From Anarhynchus alexandrinus (Eukaryota > Chordata > Aves > Charadriiformes > Charadriidae): 64,000 bases of DNA. Shown piece after piece: positions 1 to 13,400 of the stretch (position 1 is its first letter; each line of letters starts with the position of its first letter). A model generated the notes under the pieces. The model did not search any database. It saw only the letters and a list, made by a program, of their open reading frames with translations, and had not been told where the DNA came from. The stretch spans positions 2,193,086-2,257,085 of the forward strand of contig VUYV01000146.1 in the NCBI GenBank assembly GCA_008711295.1. The letters run 5' to 3'. Made by a program: the position numbers and the translations under genes.

Positions 1-1280
1 AAGGTTTTAAACACAAACAATCAAAGCTAACTTTGTGGAAGAATCTTTCCCATTCAGAATAGAATTCCTTTTCATCACAGTATTTCTGTTCATCTTGCAT
101 CATTTCCCTGCAAGATTCTGCATCTCAACTTAAAAGTCAAGAACTTAATCCACTAACTTCATAGATGTATATGAAATCAGTTTACTTTCAAATGTCACGC
201 TGAGATGTTATGCAAGCTTCTTGTATGACTGAAAACTCAGTTTGCATGTTACGAGTAGGATTTGATGCTTTTTTTTTAAACCTGAAAGGATCTGAAACAA
301 GACTTTTTTAATCCCTAAAATGATGCCAATAGGCCTAGTTAGCTATTATCAGCACGACTCCACACAATCAACTCTATGGCTTTAGTTAACAGGACACACC
401 TTTCACTAAAGCTAATTTGTATTCATTTTAAAAGTATTTCTCTAAAAATAACTTCTTTACTATTTGAAAGCATGTGACTTGTATAAAAGACTTGATGATG
501 ATTCTAAGTTATTTGCATTGACTTTATATTCAATGATTACATTGTCATAGTTAAACAAATGACATTTTTGAAGATTCTACTAGGTTATGTAATATCTACA
601 TATAAAATAGGGGCTGTCAGATCAGTGTAGGTATCAAAGATCAGTCTAGGTATCAATATGAAGTCTTTCAAACCAAGTATGGTACCAGTCCATGCACTGG
701 ATTATAGTGTTCAAAGAAAATTTAAGATATTGAATCTAAGTATTATAATGATTTTAGAATTAAAATCAGACTGAAATCAGGATAGTACACTAACGAGTAT
801 GGTTACATTTCACTTCCAACACTGAAGGAGCGCTAGTTACACATCGAACATTCCACCCTCATTTTCTAAGGGGGGGGGGGAATTCAACAATTAAGTTCAG
901 AGGAAGACAATCAACCATTTTGTTTTGTTGACAAACAATCCATCTCAAGGTCTTTCACAGTTGTCCACATATAGCTATTTTAAAAGCAATTCTTTATTAG
1001 AAAGGTTCACAAACAGGGTTAATTTCTTGGACCAGTACGATAAAATCCTACATTTCATCACTGATCACTCATTCTATATTAAAATAAGGCACACAAATAC
1101 AGTAGTCTAGGTCTCATCAGGTTAAAATGCCCTCATTTTTAAGTATCTATGCAATGTTTTATTATGTTAAAAGTTAAGTCATAATGTCTCAAATTTGGAA
1201 AAAAAAAAAAACACCACCAAAACAAACCACAAAAAAAACCCACAGAAGAAAACATTTGAAAGAAATACTTGCCACAATAC
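1..1280 (-). other. ICE1 intron 17 (partial), no gene seen
   Basis: This AT-rich non-coding DNA contains a 19-bp tandem duplication at 619-656 and a run of ten G at about 871-880. There are no recognisable repeats and no ICE1 terminal exon. Confidence 0.7.
619..656 (+). repeat. Two tandem 19-bp copies
   Basis: The 19-bp unit agatcagtgtaggtatcaa at 619-637 is followed directly by a copy with one change (gtg to gtc) at 638-656. Confidence 0.85.
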
Positions 1281-1471
1281 CTTATAACATTGTCATGTGT
1301 CCAATCCCACTTCAGGCGAGAGCAGAGTAAATCAACAGCAAATACGTACTGCCAAGCATCTTCACTCAGATCTTCTCCGTATTGGTCACTCAGTTGAAAT
1401 TCTACTTTTGGACATGACTGCATTTCTAAAAGCAGGTTTGAGACCATAATACCAGCATCTAAAGAGGAACT
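1281..1471 (-). CDS. ICE1: ICE1 coding exon 17, last exon in window
   Basis: This 191-nt exon encodes [18 protein letters not shown], the block [19 protein letters not shown], and ends WTHDNVI. The frame needs acceptor ttacag at 1472; another AG 13 nt downstream would shift it. The donor is TAAG/gtattg and exit phase is 2, so at least one more exon lies left of the window. I see no ICE1-like coding in 1-1280. Confidence 0.95.
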
Positions 1472-4400
1472 CTGTAATTTTAGAAGGTGATTATCTTAAT
1501 GCATGAAAAATTACCAACCCAGAACCATACTCTTAGCATGTATTTGATTCTAACTGTCCACAGCATCTTACACCATAAATTCAAATTTCAGTTTGACTTA
1601 ACACAAACAATAGTTTGTACATAAACTAAAATCTTCAAGTACTCAGTATTTTTTCTTGATGCTTTTACTAAAAGAAGAGTTTGGGGAAAAAAACCTAAAA
1701 CAACAAAAAATACAAACCCTACAGTCACTCTCCTCTCTCCTACAATTTTGAGATTTTTGTTTCTCTCAATGAAGCTTTAAGGTGAGAAGAGTGTTTGCCA
1801 GTGCAAGAAGATTAGACTAATCCTGCTCACTTTCTAAATTTTGGAGGTTTTAAAATTATTTTCTGATGCTGAAATTTGTTACTGTTTATTGTTCGTTAGG
1901 AGCTAATTTCCAAGCAAGTACTTTCAATAGTTGAGGTAGTAATAACTGAAAACATGTCATGTGAAAAAAATCTGCTAATTAAATAGCTACGGCAAACAAG
2001 GAAATTTAAAATATCCTTTGAATATCTGAAGTATTAAGGAAAAATTCTAGTGGATGCTCAGCATATCTTCTGTATAATTGGCAAGTTATGCAATGGTGCA
2101 AGTCACTAAAATGGCATACTTTGACCAAGAACTGAATACACATTATACAGGAGCTTTACTTTCATAAGTAGCATGATACAATAAAATCGTATGTATAACA
2201 CTGTCAACCACAATCCACTTGAAATTTGTCCCTGTATTTGCACCTAAGTAAAAAACATCTTACAGATAGGATGATGTCATCTGCTTTCATCAATACAGAA
2301 ATTCGTGAGGTACTTCTCCCCAGCTGCAGCAGCTCTCATATTTCACAGAGATCCATAAAGAAAGTAGGTAGTGTGACTGCCCAGAATTAATATTTCCAGG
2401 AATATTTACTGAGACATACTTATATGCATATCTATTGGCATGAGATTGAAAGCTGTAACCTAACAGAATGGAGAATACAAATTCTTTGCTAAACAGGGAC
2501 TGCAGTATAGCATAACTTAATAACAGAGCTTAATGCTACATCACAACTGTGATATACAAATCCATGCCCTCTTAACTCACTCCACTAAATCAGGAGGTTT
2601 ATAGGGGCTGTAATTCCAGTGGTACCATATTAAATTCAGGACTGGTTTCTGATCTAAAGAAAAAAAATAAAATTATCATGCTTTTTCCAGTGGGTACTAG
2701 ACCTAAAGGCTATGCTGATAGCAGTAAGCCTACCTGCAGTCCCCAAGACAGTTGTAGAGAAGCATGTTAGGAATGGGAATAGGTGAGCTATGAATCAAGA
2801 TGATTTTGTTCACTTGATATTTAACAGAACTATAGTACTTCCAACCAAGCAAGCCTGGCATAAATATTGGGTTTTCAAAACTACCAGGGCCCTAGCCTGC
2901 AAGCAAACACACAAGCCTGTTATACAAACGCCTTCTCCAGAAGCAACGTACCTCTGGCTTTCCATCTGCATGATATAAATTTGCTCCTACTGATGATATC
3001 AAGTGTGTCCCAACTTTTCCTTTCTGCAACATGCCTTTCAGGATGGTACTATGTGCCTGCTGAAAACTCACAGTAATTAAATGACTTGCCCAATGGCTCA
3101 AAGACTTGACGTCAAATCTCAAAAGTCCTTAGGTCCTTAACATTTGTCATCCTTCTTCTCCCATCATGGCAGTTTTGTACCGATCATGCCAACTGCTTAT
3201 GGAATTAATTGGCTGATTTTTTTTGGTGATAAATGGGTATTTACAGTCTACCTCACAGGAAAATAATGAGTAAAAAGGGACAAGCTCACCTTGAAAATAA
3301 CTGTGATAAATAATTACACAGAGAACTATGACAGACAGACAAGCCCAATACATATTTAAAAATCCCAACAAAACAAAAGAAAAAACACTTAGTCCAAGAA
3401 CACTCCAGTCAAAGTTTAAAACCAGTGTTTACTTTTAATGTTTAATAGAGGGATTAGTATTTAATAGGGAAAACAAAAAAAGTTATGTGTTCTAGTAAGG
3501 GTCTAGACAACTGCAGGAAAAAGGCCTGAAGCAGCATGAGATTCACAGGGTATCTTTATACCCTTCATCAGAAGTAAGCTGCTTGGTTTGATTCAGCCAG
3601 AAAAGCAACCAATGCAGACAAAAGCTGATACTGACAATAAAAGCAGACATTACCTGTTCCCAGTTGAGATAAGCACTCAAACAGGCCAACATCTCATTGC
3701 TTGCACTCTGCCTGACAACTAATTGCATAGCTTTGTTAATTGCACCTTGGAAGGCAAATATGTCAGACCATACATTTGTGATAAATAAAATAAATTTTTC
3801 TGAGTCTGGAAAGTCTAAGGGAGAAAAAAGACAGAACAAAGTAAGTTTTTAATATTTAAAAACAAAAATATATACTCAGGCATTAATAGTTAGTACACTT
3901 TTCAGCAAGATAACTAGGAAAGAAGGCATAGAAGTCATGTAACAACTGCAGTCCAGGGAAGGAGAGTCATACTAGCACATCTCAGTCTCAAGACTAAATA
4001 AGGAAAAAAGACTCAAGAAAAAAGCCAAACAACACATTCCCCCTCAAGCCACCTCCATCACTGTAATTTCAGTCTTGTTTTTAAGAGGGAGGGAAGGCTT
4101 CACCGGACTTTGCTATGTAACAACACTGCAAAAGGACCTTTGCTTTTGCATTTTTAGGTTAGTCTCCCTTCATCCCTCTTACTGCACTTTAGTTCACTAA
4201 GGACAGTGGTCTTGGAGCACTGAAACTGGATTCTTTTAGGATGAAATTAAACTGGAAGATGCACTCCAGAAGCCCACCTAATACACTCCAGTCACAAATG
4301 AGCAGTATGATCACTGGATCAAACCAGAGCTAGTCCAAAAGATAAAAAAAAAATCCTGTGATGCATAATAATGTGAAAATCAGGTCTTCAGTACAAATCC

Positions 4401-7400
4401 ACAGTACTTGCTAACACCCTGCACGCATACACCTATGAAATCAATAGGGGAAAAAAAAAAACCAAACAACTTTGCAAAAAACTTTCATGCAATTCAAATG
4501 GGAAATCTGATATTGCTCAGCAATTTTCCCAGACTTCATCAGGGAAATTATACATTATACAAGTTGTGAGTGAGCATATATGAATGATGCATGCCATGTA
4601 TTTCCACAGACACAAAAAAGTGTGCTACTGACATAACTGAAGAAACGTCATTCATTAAATTAATTCAGAACTAGTATCTGACAACTATATATGCAGAACT
4701 ATACAAATAAGAGAGGACAGAGTTCCAGGCCATCAAAGGGATGCTAACAGACTCTTCTGAACACCAAAGCAGAGATCTTCAAGGCAAAATATTAAAATAA
4801 AACATGAGCGTGTAGACTGCAAGCAGTAAAAAGTACATTGGAATAAGCAAGAAGTAGATACTACTTTCACACTCTTGTCACTATAAAAAGCTGCAAAAAA
4901 CAATGAAAACTGAAAAGCTAAATGTGTCTTCCCTCTTCACTTCAGCATTATTTCTGCATTTTTAGAAAGATCTTAAGAACTAGAGAGCATATGAAAATAC
5001 ATCAAATCAAGAAGCTCTAATGGATTCACTGAGCATAAAGAATTTACAGAGTTCCATCCAGTATCTTAGATGGATCTTCTCTACTCTTGAGGCTGCTCAT
5101 CACATGAGAATGAACTTTTTTTGTCAGAACAAGGACTATTACTAAACTAGAATTATCTACATGCTGCAACTTGAATTGCCTGCCCATGAATTTGGAACAC
5201 TTAAAAGACTCACTCAGTGATGAGTAAGAGTTAAAGGGGCATCAAAAGAAAAAAAGAAAAAAAAAAGGAGGGGAACAGAGGAGGGGTAAAAGAAAAAATA
5301 ACCAAAGAAAGGTAACATTTATTTTATAGTAATTTAAGGCAGAACACCTGAAAGCAGAACAGAACAGAAAAGGATGGACAAGAAGTCAAGAGAACAGATG
5401 ATGGTAGTACTGACTGTTTATAGTCAATTTTGGCAATTGTGTAGGCTCACAGTTGCGTTGCGGTAATTCTGATGGGAATTGATATGTGAAACTACATGAA
5501 AGAAAACCCTGAAATGTATCCATTGTAATCAAGTCAAAATAAACAAATTTTAAAACAAACAACGCTTAAGATGTGTTTACAGCTGTTCACACTCAAAAGA
5601 CAACAATAAAACCACAGAACAACCTCAACAGGAATTTATGCAATTTAAAGTGTAGAACAGGAAAATCATTCAACAAAAATCTGCATAACTACTGAAGTTT
5701 GGATCTTACCCAGAAAAAGAAAGGAAAAAAAGGGGAACATTTAATATTTGCAAGAGCCCACAAAAAGACAAAGTACCATGGTACAGCAAAACAAAAGGCT
5801 TAATTGTTAATTTAGACTAAGAAAAGAGATCTGACAAGTAATAGTTTCTGACATGGTGCAGTATTAAAACTAGTAACATGAAAAAAGTGAAAGATGAGTT
5901 ATGATGGACTGAATGAAAGACACAGAAACAGATAAGAAACCAGGAATTCCAAAAAGAACCAAAGCAAAAAAAAAAACCCAAACAAAAATATCCCAACTCA
6001 ACAACAAAAAAAATTAACAATATTAACAAATTATTATCACAATCCTTAATAAGATTTAAAAAAAAAAAAGAAAGACAGGGATGTTGTATGGAAGATAACC
6101 ACTAACTGAAGCAATCAAAAGTTGTAGCATTTTGCTCCTCATTGCTCTCAAGTTTTATTTTATTTTAATTTGAAACACAGGTACCAGTATACTGTTTTGA
6201 GCCCTGGATGGCTCAATATTTTTAACCTAAGTGAAGTCCTTCCAGAACTAAGATACTCAATTTAGTACAGCAACTGTATGTGTGTATTACCTTTGTTACT
6301 GGGAACAAAAGGGAGAGGTGGGGGAGAGGAAGGGAACCAAAATGAAAAAACCTCTCAACGAAGCGAGACTTTGGATAATGGTAAGTAATAAAACTTTAAG
6401 GAGAACATGTTGTACAAATGCACTGGTTTTGATCAAGGTATTGTCCAACTCCTGGCACTATTTTAAGCCAATACATGTTTTTAAATCACATTTGCTTTAT
6501 GAATCAGTGCTTACTTAGTTAAAATAAGCAAAAAGTATAAAATTCCTTGTAATCACATTATCATTTAGGGGCAAAAATAAAAGCACACTGGATTGTAAAT
6601 TAAATATTTCTTTGGAAAAATGACTAGACTACCAGGAGCCCAGGTCATCACCGAACTGAGACATAGATGTAGAGGAACTGTGAGAAGGTAAATTTCTTGT
6701 AGAACAGTGTGAACTTCTGCACTACAGAAAAAAAGTTTTATGGAAAATGTCCCTTTCACAGGATTTCTGTTTGTTTTTACAAACATAATCATTCTGGAAC
6801 ACTACAGCAAAGACACACAGCATATTTAAGATACAAGACCACTAAGCCATACTACACCTTCTTTAAGTAGGCTATAGCAGAAAAGGCGGGCTCTTTCCAA
6901 ATCTCCCAACTGTCGACAAATTCCTGTATAGACTCGACATAGAGCCTGATTGAAATTGTAATTTGTGGCATTCTTCTGAGCCTTGAGTTTATTGAGAATA
7001 ACATGCAGCAAGGACTCTGCTAAATGCTATAAGGCACAAAAAATACAGTTAGACTATTATATACTTGAGAATATTTGATAACATCGTAGTAGTATGACAA
7101 ATGAGAACCACGACACAAGTAAAAAGAACTATTGTATTTGCAAGAATACTGTTTGCACACACATAAAAGAGTAAATTAGAGGCAAGCAGCCAAAGAAAAA
7201 AAAGAGTTGAGGAGCAACTTCCCAAAATAAACATGCCTTACACAGATGCAGACTAGGACTACCATTCTTTAAATATAAATTGTTAAGATATGTGATTAAA
7301 AACTATCTTCCTTAAACAAAAAGTGAGGAGTGGAATAATGACAGGTAGAGGAACCCAAATAACCTAATCAGAGCAAATGGAGCACCCTGACTTGGCTACT

Positions 7401-10400
7401 TCCACAGCTGTCACAGAAGTCCACGTGTGAAACTTACTAGATTAGTTAACAGCAGTCACTCCCGATCACCTTACATACTGCAGGAAGTGGGGAAGGGTGT
7501 TACTGTCTACAGTAACATGGGACTCAATATGAGATGCAAGGAAGAATAATATTGGGATTGTGCAAGACTTCCTGTAGTATGTTTAGAGGGAGGGCTAAAA
7601 GTGGGGAGTAGAATGAGAGGCTCAGGAGCCAGGTGCTGGAGAGGCCACAGGTTTAAACTGGGTAACTGCAGACACCAGGGAGTCTGAGTGTTGGCTTTAT
7701 GAGGAACCAGAAGGTCCAAGCCAGCTACTTGAAAGACCAGGGTTCTGAGGGTCAGATGCAGGTAAGGCCATAGGTCTGGACCAGCTACTGGCCTGTGTCT
7801 GTAAGTCTGTCAGTGCATTAGACAAGTGGGGAGAACAGGAGTCACCTACTAGATATACTGAATGTCTAATGTTAGCTACTTGAGGGATCCATACTGTCTG
7901 CATATATATGTATGTATTTTCCACTACCAGGCTTTCACCCTGATCAGCCAGAGAAGGGAACGAGATTAGGTGCATATTGTGTGCCTGTTAGGAGTATGTA
8001 CTTGGCCTTGCTACTGGCCGGACTGGAAACATAAAGCTGCCACAGCCTTGCTTCTATGAAGTTACCAGATTTGGCAACTCCTAACAAAGATGACCTGAGA
8101 ACTTAGTAGCAACATCTGTGGAGAACTTAATTGTGTTCAAGAACTGAAACAGCTGGTGAATTGCTCTGCTGTAGACTACAAATTATATATAAGAAAGACA
8201 GCAATTAAAGTGAACTTTTTCAACGCTAAGCAAGTTCTGAGAAACAAACTAATGCAAGATTTTTTGCAATAAAATTCATTTGAACAACCTAATGCAGAAT
8301 AATAAAGGTAAACATGGTATGAAAAGGTATGTCACTGTTGTATATACAATGCAGTTTATCTTATTTAATTGAAAAAGATAATAAAATTTCACACTTTTAG
8401 AGAAACTCCTACAATTGTTAATGCTATCCACTACAAAAAATGGTGTAAAAATAAAGTGTTTCATGCGTACATCAGGAAAGTGAACATATTTATAAATGCA
8501 GCTTTGCACCACTGAACAGTAATTTCTTGTATTTTCTTACGTTATACAAGTTTAGATGTCCGATAACCTTGCAATACTACACTTCAGCACTGCGGATTGC
8601 CTCAACAATTGAGAATTCAAATACTACATACTTATACTCTTTTCAACTGCACAGAAGTCATTATTAAAACACAAAATTAAAAACTGTGTTACCTTGTTTT
8701 TTATACCAAATTCATAGACAACTTCTTTCTCTTCATCTCTCATTATTGGAATCTTTGAGATATTGCCAACATACACGTGTCCTTTAATAACTGGTAACAA
8801 GTCAAAACAGGACTCAGCAATTTTCTTCAATGCCAACGAAACTTTCTGGCAGTCAGGATCAATAACCTTTCCTAGTAGTGATACTTCTAAACTGGAACTG
8901 TGTGCTGAATCACTGATTTCACAGCTTTTGTCATGGAAAGCCTTCTGCATTTCAGAAACTGTATTTTCAGTATGTCCAACAGCAGCGATATCATTGGGCT
9001 CCAGCTTTGGTGGTTCACCGTCCAACCTCAATCTCTTTGCACTTCTTGGCATAGATATTGGCAATAGTGTCCGTTTTTCAAGATGATTTGATGAGTTTGA
9101 AAGCAATTGCTGAATTTGCACATTTTTGTCTTGTTCTTTGCTACTATCAGATTTCAAATTGCTCCCAGTTTTAACAAAAGCAGTTGAGGTAGATGCAATA
9201 GCTTTGAAACCACCTATTTGGGCCACAGGTCCTGGCAAACTTTGGCTGTCTGAAAAAGCACATCGGTTAAGCTGAATATTGCCTTTCAGAATGTTTAGTG
9301 TCCTTGCCCTCGCAGACAGCTCTGGATACATAGTGTCCAATATTTTCACAGAGTTCTCCTGAGGAGCACCTGGAGCAGCACTATCGGCTGCAAACAGAGG
9401 AAATCTTCCTGGGACAGGAAGCGCATGCTTTGGAATGGAAGTACAAAATTTCAAAGGTGAGGAGCAAATCCTTCTACCTACTGCCATTTCTGAGGGTGAA
9501 GGAGGAGAAAATAAAAGAGCAGATTTTACTGTTGGAGTATCTGTTAATGGAGACATGAGAGGAGGAACAGGAGTTTCACGTAGTGGGGATATTAGGTCAT
9601 CAAGAGGAGAAAGCAAAGAGGATCGACCATTAGAAGACATTACTGGGGATATGGTATGTGCAGCTTTTGGAGGAGTAGCAATCAAAGGCAGTAACAAGGG
9701 GGGCAGAGGAGGACCCATCTCTTGCCTGATTTTATTTATAGTCTCAGATGAGCATTTTGTTGGCATAGAAGTATCAGCATTTGCAAGAACTGGCTGAACT
9801 GGTTTGAGAGTCTTTGTTTTTCTTTTACCTTGAAACAGTCTCTTTGATAGCTTGGCATGCATTACTTGGGCAGCTGTCTTAGTTGAGACAGTCAAGACTT
9901 CAGATGGTTCTTGCTCTTTGCATTTAAATTTATTGCTCTTTTTGCTAGCAACATCCCTACAAGACTCTGACTCCAACATGCATAGCTTCTCAGATACTGG
10001 TTTTTGTGGCTCAGAAAGCTTCCTAACTGTCTGACAACTGCACTCTACATCAGATAGGGCTGGATTTGGAAGATACTTGACAATTTTTTTTTTTCTACTG
10101 CTACCATCTAGGATAATATCAATGTTGTTTTCTCCTGTGTTGCAAGAAGTGCAAGTTTGATTAAGATTATATTCTTCAAACACTGAGACCCCCATATGAA
10201 CACCGTGTGGTAGACTTTGCTCCACGTTTGACTGAAACTTGTCAGAATAATTTTCTTCTAAGAAATTGCCAAGTGAGAACATTCTTGTATGTAATTTACT
10301 GTTTTTTACAGCCCATCTGCAAGTTTCTGAAAATCTGTTTAACATCTGGCATAGTGGTAACCTATTTTTTGAAGCATTTGGCATCACAGGGCTTTCTTTT

Positions 10401-13400
10401 GATGCCCCAGTTTTTAACAGACTTCCCTCACTGTCATTAATGCATCCAGCTCTGTTAGAATCTACAATGCATTCATTAGCACCCTCAGTATTTTCAGATG
10501 TTACTAATATACACTCTCTTTTCCAAGAGGCTAAGTCTTTAGGACAATCCTCCCCAACCACACTTGACAACTCATTTGCAGTATCTGGAGAGGTGTCTCT
10601 TTCACAGTGTGTATTGGTATCCACCATAGTGTCTGCTTTTAGATGACTAACTGTCAAAGTATTTCCTGGGTGTCTTGTTGAATAAAGTTCACATACTTTG
10701 TAATCAGCATCAACAATTGCACCAGTTTCCAGAGCACCCACTGCAATTCTTCTGGAAGCTCTCAGTTCCTTTCTGATCATGGGAAGACATGGAGAACATT
10801 TCACATACCTAACTTTTTGTATAGAACAGTCTTTATCTTCAGATTCATTGCTCTGCTCTGGCATATCAAAATCATTTTTAGAGCTTTTTATGGCATTTTT
10901 CCCAGATGCCTCAAGACTATTCAATTCTTTGCTTTCTTCCCCAGCTGCTAGTAAACCAGTTCTCGAAGGATCTGTTCTAACCTCCCATGTAGAAGTCTTG
11001 CATACTGATTCTTGACAATCAAATTTTTGGAGAAAAAAAGTATTCTTATTACAGGAGTTTGCATCCAGGATCTGTGATTTAACAGATGTATGAGGTTCTT
11101 TATCTACTGGCTGCTCCTTCTTGTCTGGAATTTTGACTTCATTTTTGTGTACATATTCCCTCTCAGGGCAGTCCAGTTCCTTGCACATGTTGTCTTTTTC
11201 AGCAGACAGGATCTCAGCACCCTCTTCTAAGCTTTCTGAAGAAGAGTTAAATGCACTATCCATAACACAATTTTTATCTCCTTTGTTTTCCAATGTATGG
11301 GAAAAAGCACCCTTTTCTGTGAAATTAGTTTCAACATAACTGACGACTTTCTGAAGACTGAAATTTAGATCAGGAGGCACTGTGGATTCCAAGCCAATTC
11401 TCACTTGCACAGGAGAATCTGTTTTTTCAGTATTTATACAGTCCATCTCCAAGTCCCCTTGAGAAGAAAAAGCTGAGCCACTACTGAAATCCATTTCTGA
11501 AGTAGGCTGGCAGATGATCTCTGAAATATTATTTTTCTTCAAAACATTATCTTCCCAGTTAAATGAGCTGGAACAAGTCTCAGTCACCAATTCCTTGCTT
11601 TGTTGATTTAATTCCCCTTTTATTTCATCACATTTAACATTTTCAGTTACCAAGAACTGATTCAGAGGTTTTACACACTGTACCTGAGATGTAAGATTAC
11701 TTTCTAGTAAGATAGATTCAATGGTATCCACTCTTTCTAACAGCTCACTGCTTTCATCTCCAAAATCTTCTGGATTAACTTTGAATTCAGTCTCTTGAGA
11801 TTCAAACACTCTAAAGCTTTGAGTTTTGGACCACCCATGTTCTAATGTACTAGAGAGGTTTTCAGGTTGTTTTATTTCACCTTTTATTTGAGTAAAATCT
11901 AACACAGAGGTTTCACACTTAGCTACACTGCTTTCTGCATGAATAACACATGCTGTCTTTGGTAGTCCAAGTATACTTTCCAAGTTTGACTTCCCTTGTG
12001 ATAAATTACTACCATTTTCTTCCTGGTGTGGTTTGCCTTTTAAATATTCCCCTTCCTTTATATCTACTAATTTTCCATTTTCTGCACTATGGAGTAGCTC
12101 TGACGATTCAGCTATTTCTAGAGCACTTTTTCTGTTAAATTTCATGGCTAGTTCAATAGTCTCAGGTCTGGCTACATTAATGTCTTCAATTTTGAGCTGT
12201 TCATCATCTTTTGAAAAGGCTGACAAAGCAGTCCTCTCCATACCCACATTTTTGCCTATGTCATCCATAGACAATGGATTTTTGATTCCTTCAATAGCAG
12301 ATACAGGTAAGTAATGTCTAGAGACTTTACCAGTCTCTGGTTCGCATTCTCTGTCCACTTCATCTTGTACTGTTTGCATACATAGTTTCTCCAGTGTCTC
12401 TTCACTGTCATGTTTTACTTCAGAGCACTGCAAGCACGCAGAGATCTCAACAGCTCCAGTGTCAGCCTCAGCCTCCATAATTATTCCCTCCCCATCACAC
12501 TGTATCGTTAGGTCTTTAGGACACTCCACTTCACAGCAGGATTTTGAACTACTGAAATCAGACAATACATTTTCAGAGAGCTCTCTCTCATTATTTGCCT
12601 CTGCACAGAGTCCTTTCATCTGTATTGCAGCTATTATTTCCTCTCCAATTATCACTTGTTTTATGTTTTCCCCTACACCACTTCCCATATTAGTTACTTT
12701 GATTACATTTTTTGATTCATTTTCAACCACTTCATTCTGTACCAACACATCAGATTTCTCCTCAGAATCTTCACTTTGAAGCACAATGCATTGCTCAGGT
12801 GGCAAACAAGTAACGTTTTGGGGAACTGATACTGCCCTAGGAGTTTCTCTCTCTCCTGATAATCCAACTCTTTCTGTGTTCATTAATTCACCATGCTTTT
12901 CATGCATACCCTCATAATCAACAGCTCTGATTAAGATTACATGCTCCTCTGTTTGCTCTACCTCATTACATTTTTCCATCTGATTCTGAGGCTTGAAACT
13001 GTGTAACATAAAATCAGCTGGAGAACCTCCCTCTACACTGTGCATGTCCACACTATCTCCTTTCTGTTCTTCGATGGATTCCAATTCATGTGCTGCTGCT
13101 TCATTTAGTTCTCTCTTCTCAGTTTCCATATTCTCAGAATTCTCCTCCAAACAATCTTTGTTAGTTTCCATGTTTGTAATTGAAGTAGCAACTTCAGCAT
13201 CTCTCTCCTCCTGGCTTGACATCTTTGGACCAATATGAACATTCTTTACATTCCAACTCAGGTTATGTGAGATTCCTGCATCAAGACCATGCTCACATGA
13301 TTTACTCTGTCTGTTACACTCCTCATTGAGGCTGAATACGTTACAACTCTGAGGCTGAACTTGGTTGTCTTGTAAAATATCCTCCACTGCAGAAGCACTA